Shown here: positions 58,401-64,000 of the stretch, one piece after another | Layout: each line of letters starts with the position of its first letter | Numbering within the stretch: the first letter of the stretch is position 1 | Assembly: GCF_958298935.1 (NCBI RefSeq) | Contig: NC_084923.1 | Coordinates: 34,936,501 to 35,000,500 of the forward strand | DNA length: 64,000 nucleotides | Direction: 5' to 3' | Origin: Phragmites australis | Taxonomy: Eukaryota; Streptophyta; Magnoliopsida; Poales; Poaceae | Program-made: the position numbers and the translations under genes | Notes under the pieces: model-generated | What the model was told of the DNA's origin: nothing | Seen by the model: only the letters and a program-made list of their open reading frames with translations | Database searches by the model: none

Positions 58401-61400
58401 ATGATAATAGTTTTAGTTTTATGCATTTATGAACTCACATTTTGTTTCTTTGGTTAAGATGTTATGTTGTTCACTTCTAAGTGTTGACCTTTCTTTGGAT
58501 ATGCATTAAAAGGAAAAAAGATGATTTGTTATTTGAAGATCTTTGTATGCAGATAGGTGGTATAGGTAAGGTAACAGAACAGATGTTACGTCAGGTTCTT
58601 GGAATCAGTACATGTCAGGACATGCTGCAAAAGGCTGCTCTCATATGTGCTCTTTTTTCTGAATGCTCAGCTGGTCCGTATATTGATTACACCTGTTAGC
58701 TGTTCTGTTTCAAGATTTTAGCAAGCTATATTATATCGATCTGAAGCAAGATCTCAGAATTAAATGTATTTGAATTCAATCTCTTCAGATTTCTTTCTTT
58801 CGGTTGGTCTTGGATTAGGAGGTACAGAAACTCCTGAGCAAAGGCAAAGGAAAAGTATCAGTTGCGAGCGAACTTTTGCCGCAACTAATGATTCTTCTTT
58901 GTTTTTTGAGAAATTAGGTAAAGATCCTTCATAACTTATTTCTGTAACTTAGACGCTTTATGATTTTTTATGTCAAATGTTGGCATTTTGCCATCAATGC
59001 ACATTTCTTGTGCTTAAGCAACTTGGTTTTGTAGGACTGTTTCTTGCTCTATAACAGTAATGTCTTCTCTTGCTTACAACATACTCAAATAGCTTAGTGG
59101 CTATATATAGTACACCAAATCTTCTATACATTCTTTTGCACTGTGATCTATCAAAGTACTAGAAGTAGCACAGCTTATAATACATTATGGATGTTTTTTT
59201 GTAGCACCTTTACTAGCTAATTTGAACGGTGTGTTTTGTTTCCTTGATGAAGACTTCTTATAATTTTTTAGTACATAAAAGAAGAAATGCCAAAGCACCA
59301 TTCTGTTCGTTCTGCTATAACATGCTACTGTATGGAAGTAATAAGAAGATTTTGCTATTCTTATGTGAACAGACGATTTTCCTATTACAATATAGATCCA
59401 AGTGTTATGTAGCAGGTCTTGTAGTGGTAATATACCAGTACTATTCATGCGGTACTGTTACATTACAGTGAATCATTTGAGCACTGTTCACAGGACACAC
59501 TAACACACCCTTATTTCGAAGTTAGGGATTACAATAGTTATGTTGTTATTTCGATCGATTTCCGTTTAGATAGATACCATGCATTAGGGATACATTTCCT
59601 TATCCTATATCATCTTCGGACGAGGATAGCGTTGTACCCATTGGGAATCAAGCAAGGACAAATCAACCCAGTTAGTTACTAGCTTGTTTCTTGAAACTGC
59701 TGGTTTCCGAGATCGGTAACATTTTGTGGAAGTGGGTTACTTCATGTGTTTTATCAGTAAACTCCGGAATACAATTTTTTTTCTCGACCATGGGTAGGTG
59801 ATGTTCCTTGGGCTTTGATATTTTTAGGTAGGGGGTACCAAATCCTAGTTGGTCAGGATCACGCTAAAACCAGATTTCTCAAGGCGGTACCCGCTGTGAG
59901 CGCGTGGAAGTTAGCAATCCACATGCTAGAACCATAACTTGTACTTCAGTCTCCTTTTACCGTTATTACTTTATTTTTTACTATTACTAGTACCTTTATT
60001 ATCATTATTATTTTCTCAACATGTTTTTAGTTGGATCTTGTGGGTTTCATCTCTAGCCTATCCTAACATGTTTAGGACAAAAGCTTTGTTGTTGTTGTAC
60101 CTGCTGCGAGCACCCGGGTTCAAGCCCGGGTGGGTGGCCTCCTCGACGGGAGGCTCAACCAATTGAGCTATCACTCCGAAATACAAATTATGATTAGATA
60201 AAATAAGGCCAGCTGGAAAAATTGAAGAAAACAAGCCGGCTAGAAATCACCAGCCAATTAGGATGAGGATTTCAAAAGGCCAAAGGATGAAACCACATAT
60301 GAGACAACAAGAATGGAAGAAATAGAACAGTTTTCATGACTTGGGAAAAAATTGGCAACAATGTAGTTATGTCTCGCCAATTTTGTACATGCATAAAAAA
60401 ATAGAACCAGAAAAATGGTTGTGTGAATAAACCCTTTAAAACGCTAGAAATGTTATAAGGACATTCATGTGCTACCGCACCTGATGTGATAGGTTGTTAA
60501 CATTTTGTTATGCATGACTCACCACATTTTTGTCTATTTTCAGGTAACCTTGCTGAAAATTTAGCTGATGATTTGCAAAAGGACGGCTTGAAGGGAAGGA
60601 CACTAACACTCAAACTAAAGACTGCAAATTTTGAGGTTTCAGTCTCCCATTCGTATAAATGTTGACTAATTCTCTGTAATGTTTGATCTGACATCAGCAA
60701 GAAAGATGGTTTTTGTTTCACGGATTACTAGATTGATCAACCATCTGAATCAGGTTCGTACGAGAGCAGCAACTACACGAAACTACATCAACTCCAAGCA
60801 AGATATCCTAGTCTATGCTATGAAGTTACTCAAGGCCGAACTGCCTCTTTCTTTGAGATTGATGGGTTGGTGTGCGCATCTAAAATATTTTTATTGTAAC
60901 CAAACTTAATGACTATCAATTTAGTGGAACTTCTACAGGTTTGAATTTTAATTTCTAATACTTCTTTGTAAGAGCTCACGCGGCAAACATCTCTACCTGA
61001 ATGTCACTGTCACTGAAGTTTTTATTACTATTTTTTGCTTATCCTCGAGTTTGTCCAGCTACTTTGACAGCTGAAGGCATGTGATTCGGGCATCATGCAT
61101 GTTTCATTTTTTTTACCTTATCAATTGGACTAAAATGACCTTATTGTTTGTGTATGTCCGTATTTTGATGTTATTTCGTTCAAAAAAATTATTTTGATGT
61201 TATGTTTTATTTGGGCTTTATTGCATTATATAAATTTGGCATTTCTTTGTTCTTCCTGCTTGGACAAGTTGACCTAACAGTTATGCTAATACAAACTAAC
61301 AGGGCTGCGGATGTCCCAGCTTCATGACGAAAAGGATGATTCATCTACTTCAACACAAAAGACAATAGATATATTTTTTCGTTTCTCAGACAGTAACTCA

Positions 61401-62466
61401 AGTGCCAATGGAATAAATGGTCGGAGTATGGCTAATACCTCAGGGCGGAATAAGTGTTCTATTAGTGTGACAGCAAAGGACGAGTATTTGGTACATGATG
61501 CTGGAACTGATGCTTCCATGGATCAACAAGCTTTCTTCACACATGATGAGGGCTTTTTCGTACCAGAAGACAGGGGTTTAGTCAATTATAGTAACGAGGC
61601 TGTCTTAAGCAACAAGCTTATCTCGGATGGCTTAGGTGGATCAAAATCAGATGACATCACATCCAGTGCAAAGGTTTGTCTAAACTAAAGATTCGTTCAA
61701 TTATTTTGTTGCTAAGGGTGGAGTTTTATTTTCCCTATTTTTTACACTAATACTGTTTCTTCGAGTGTTCATCATGCTTAATTGTTGAATAAATGAATTT
61801 CACATTTCATGCAGGTTACGCACACTGAGAAGTTCGATGAGCTTGACCACGCGAGTCGCAAAGCTACAGCTTCGTCAAGTAAACCTGATCGACAGTTATG
61901 GATTGATGGTTACATTTGTTCGATTTGTGGATTTGAACTACCTCCTGGCTTTGAGGAGGAGAGGCAAGAACATGCAGATTTTCACTTAGCTGAAATGCTG
62001 CAGCAGGAAGAAGCAGTAGACAGTACAAGACACATCTCTAATGAGAGGTATATATGTCTTGACATACGCTCACAGATATGTTGTTTCCTGCTGCTGTTAC
62101 ATGTTGGATCATCGAATTATTTTACTGATTGCAGTTACTCGAGCGTTCATTAGGCGTCCTTCCAGTGCAGTCTTTATGCAATATTAATATATGCTTAATC
62201 AACTTTAATTTCCATCATTATTTGAACATAAATGAATTATATCACCATACTAATATAACCTTTATTTGTTATCATCCTGATATTACTCAGAGATGAGATG
62301 AATGGTTGTTTCATAACTCCGTTGTCTGTCTTTTGTTGTATTCAGCAGGCTGGCTGAAAGACCATGCTCTACGACACCCACACCCAAGAAAAAGCTGAAG
62401 TCTTCTAAAGAAGGAAATCATATTCCTATTGATGCTTTCTTTGCGAGGTGTAATAAGAGCTTGTAA
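55473..62466 (+). CDS. POLK: DNA polymerase kappa (Y-family translesion polymerase)
   Basis: Nuclear polymerase that copies past damaged bases and extends mismatched primer ends. Fourteen GT-AG exons join in frame to 2019 nt (672 residues): 55473-55560, 56105-56277, 56716-56889, 57175-57298, 57405-57505, 57659-57745, 58121-58216, 58553-58673, 58789-58917, 60544-60635, 60754-60865, 61303-61673, 61815-62047, 62349-62466. The N-clasp (PWQSYHTAYTNAKAG, then GVDKEKVQKV) identifies kappa. Catalytic acids are D110 in HTDMDAFYA and D201/E202 in SLDEAYL. A helix-hairpin-helix GGIGKVTEQ and the little-finger block RTLTLKLKTANFE follow. The C-terminus has a PIP-box QKTIDIFF (451-458), a ubiquitin-binding-type zinc finger (C591, C594, H609, H613) and a second PIP-like IPIDAFF near the end. 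Length and order fit plant Pol kappa. All key residues are intact, so probably functional. Confidence 0.95.
59890..60178 (-). repeat. Au-like tRNA-derived SINE in POLK intron 9
   Basis: On the minus strand it starts GGAGTGATAGCTCAATTGG (A box, 60159-60170) and has a B-box-like GGGCTTGAACCC (60116-60127). It continues with ACAACAACAACAAAGC and GGCTAGAGATGAAACCCACA, the body of the widespread plant Au SINE group. Sequence below about 59940 (CTTCCACGCGCTCACAG) often accompanies this group and may be a separate repeat. The intron (58918-60543, 1626 bp) is the longest of the gene. Confidence 0.7.
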
Positions 62467-64000
62467 GATAGGAAATACTGGCAACTCTGTAATCATGGGT
62501 GTGTTACCCGCTTAACGAAGTATTGTACGTGTAACTTTATTCTGCATGAGAGTAATATGTAAATATTATTTCAATTCTTCGCTACTAGCTATGAAAGGTC
62601 ATCTCCATGTAAAGATGTCCAGAAATTGAAATACAGATCACAGTGATGTATTCTCTCACCTTTTACACGGGAACTTTACTATAAGTTTACAGGAAAAAAG
62701 GTGGTCATTTATGTTTGCATTTACATAAATTTGCTATGTTCAGGACCAAACAAGAAAGGCACTTGAGTTGGACATAGGGCTCAAACCTACATGGCCAGGG
62801 AGTTTAACTGCACCTTGCTTACAGGGCTAAAACATCTCCCTTCCATCGACAAAAGAGTGTACACATGTAGTCAACTTTTTAAACTTTTTTTATTTTTGAG
62901 AAACTCTAGTACAACATGTACATATATATGTACACACTCACATCATCATACAGACGTATTCATAACATTTATGTACCACTCATATTATCATACAGACGTA
63001 CTCATAATCTTTATTGAAGATCGAAGATACTGGACTTGGAGATTGATTAAATCATGACAAATGTCTTACTATCGATGAGTACATTGTCTACTACTAAAAG
63101 AAAATTCTACCTTGGTACGATATACAAGATCAAAGCTGGAGTTTGATATCTGGTGGGTAGGGATACAATTACATCTACTAACCATCCAAGCCAATGCTTG
63201 GTTCACACTTTTTAAACTTGACTAGCTAAGTGTCCATACATTACAACAAAAACATAAATATTAGATATAGAGATGTGGATGCGCCATGAGGGCGCCGCCA
63301 AACAAATACGTCAGGAGCGGTATCGTAGTTTAATTTTAGATGAGATCTGAAAAAAGAGGATAAGATTATCCGCTAATTTACTTCCTAATTTTTTTTTTAT
63401 TTTCATTAGTAAAATAGGTTTTATATCCGTAGCCGGTAACGAGGTGAGGAAACTGGAGGACGAAAGTAGATAGTAAAAGTATGTAAATTATTCAAATTTT
63501 ATAGAGTTTTTTTTATAGAAGAAGAGTATGGAAAGAGGTTACGTGAGAATTAATTCGTGTTTTATATAGCAGAGATTAATGTGATTTCTAATCTTTTTAA
63601 TATTCCCTTCATTCACGAAAGAGTGGGCATTTGACTTTTTTTTAACTTTGGTAACAGTATTTATATATTTCTCTTGATTAATAAGTTCTTAATACTTTGT
63701 TTCGTGGGATGTCTATTTATACGTGTCTCAATAGTCGTAATTCTAAACAGTTGGATAAGGATCAGGGCTACTGAGTCGAAGCTGTTGACCTTGCCAGAAC
63801 GTTTTATTTGGTTTAGAGCCGACAGTTGGCTCATCTATGCCTCTGTGTCAACCGTCAATTTATTTTCAACATCCATACTAACAAAAATACTAGCGGCCGA
63901 TTCCTTCACTAATTTTCTGTCATGTCCAAATTTAACGAGGCAAGATCGGGACCAAAACAGCCCCGATCTTACCCACTCACCTGCCACCTCATACCTGAAC
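62467..64000. other. POLK 3' flank and intergenic sequence
   Basis: The first ~120 bp are probably 3' untranslated region. A diverged 38-40-bp tandem pair (CATACAGACGTA-TCATAA, about 62938-63012) and a half Stowaway-like end (TTCCCTTCATTCACGAAAGA, about 63605) are present. No further gene is recognisable before the window ends. Confidence 0.35.

Noticed and set aside
60100..60180. A functional tRNA gene on the minus strand
   Set aside because: A and B boxes are present but no acceptor stem or cloverleaf forms, and the sequence continues into a known type of SINE body.

Overview
This is nuclear DNA from a plant, almost certainly a grass (Poaceae). The evidence is three intron-containing plant genes separated by dense nested transposable elements, GC-rich exons in two genes (the LOB-domain gene and exon 1 of the L25 gene) beside an AT-rich third gene, and typical grass repeats: CACTA elements with ATTAGTGACGGGTC-type subterminal repeats, Stowaway- and Tourist-like MITEs, an Au-like SINE, and Copia and Gypsy-type LTR elements. 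I cannot name the species.

Cellular genes. (1) 14897-15775 (+) is a class I LOB-domain (LBD) transcription factor. (2) 22748-28220 (-) is a bacterial-type ribosomal protein L25, probably organellar, with three exons that join in frame to 234 codons. (3) 55473-62466 (+) is a Y-family translesion DNA polymerase kappa, with 14 exons that join in frame to 672 codons. The three genes have no evident functional link.

Layout. 1-14400 is repeat territory: a Stowaway-like MITE, CACTA ends, a small non-autonomous CACTA (2304-3288), a larger CACTA with a decayed transposase (3293 onward), a second truncated copy of its 5' half (about 8040-10120), then the 3' part of an LTR element (about 10120-14400) interrupted by another small CACTA (11557-13000). 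14400-18300 holds the LBD gene and its flanks. 18300-22700 holds a CACTA with a perfect 3-bp target duplication and two MITEs. 22748-28220 is the L25 gene, whose second intron carries a hAT-like element. A long-armed foldback element lies directly upstream of the gene.

29453-42527 is a low-copy-looking LTR element encoding a PTB-like RRM. It appears to be invaded by a CACTA transposon, which was itself invaded by a Copia element (32579-39834, target duplication GTGCT). 42.5-45 kb is GC-rich sequence of unknown origin. 45.1-54.3 kb is a minus-strand SIRE-like Copia element, broken by a probable solo LTR where protease and integrase should be. 54.3-55 kb is a Harbinger transposase remnant. 55.4-62.5 kb is the polymerase gene, and 62.5-64 kb is intergenic.

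I found no clear new biological system. The best leads are the RRM carried by an LTR element, Pol III-promoter-like (tRNA-like) modules inside two different CACTA elements, and transposon insertions placed to affect the L25 and LBD genes.
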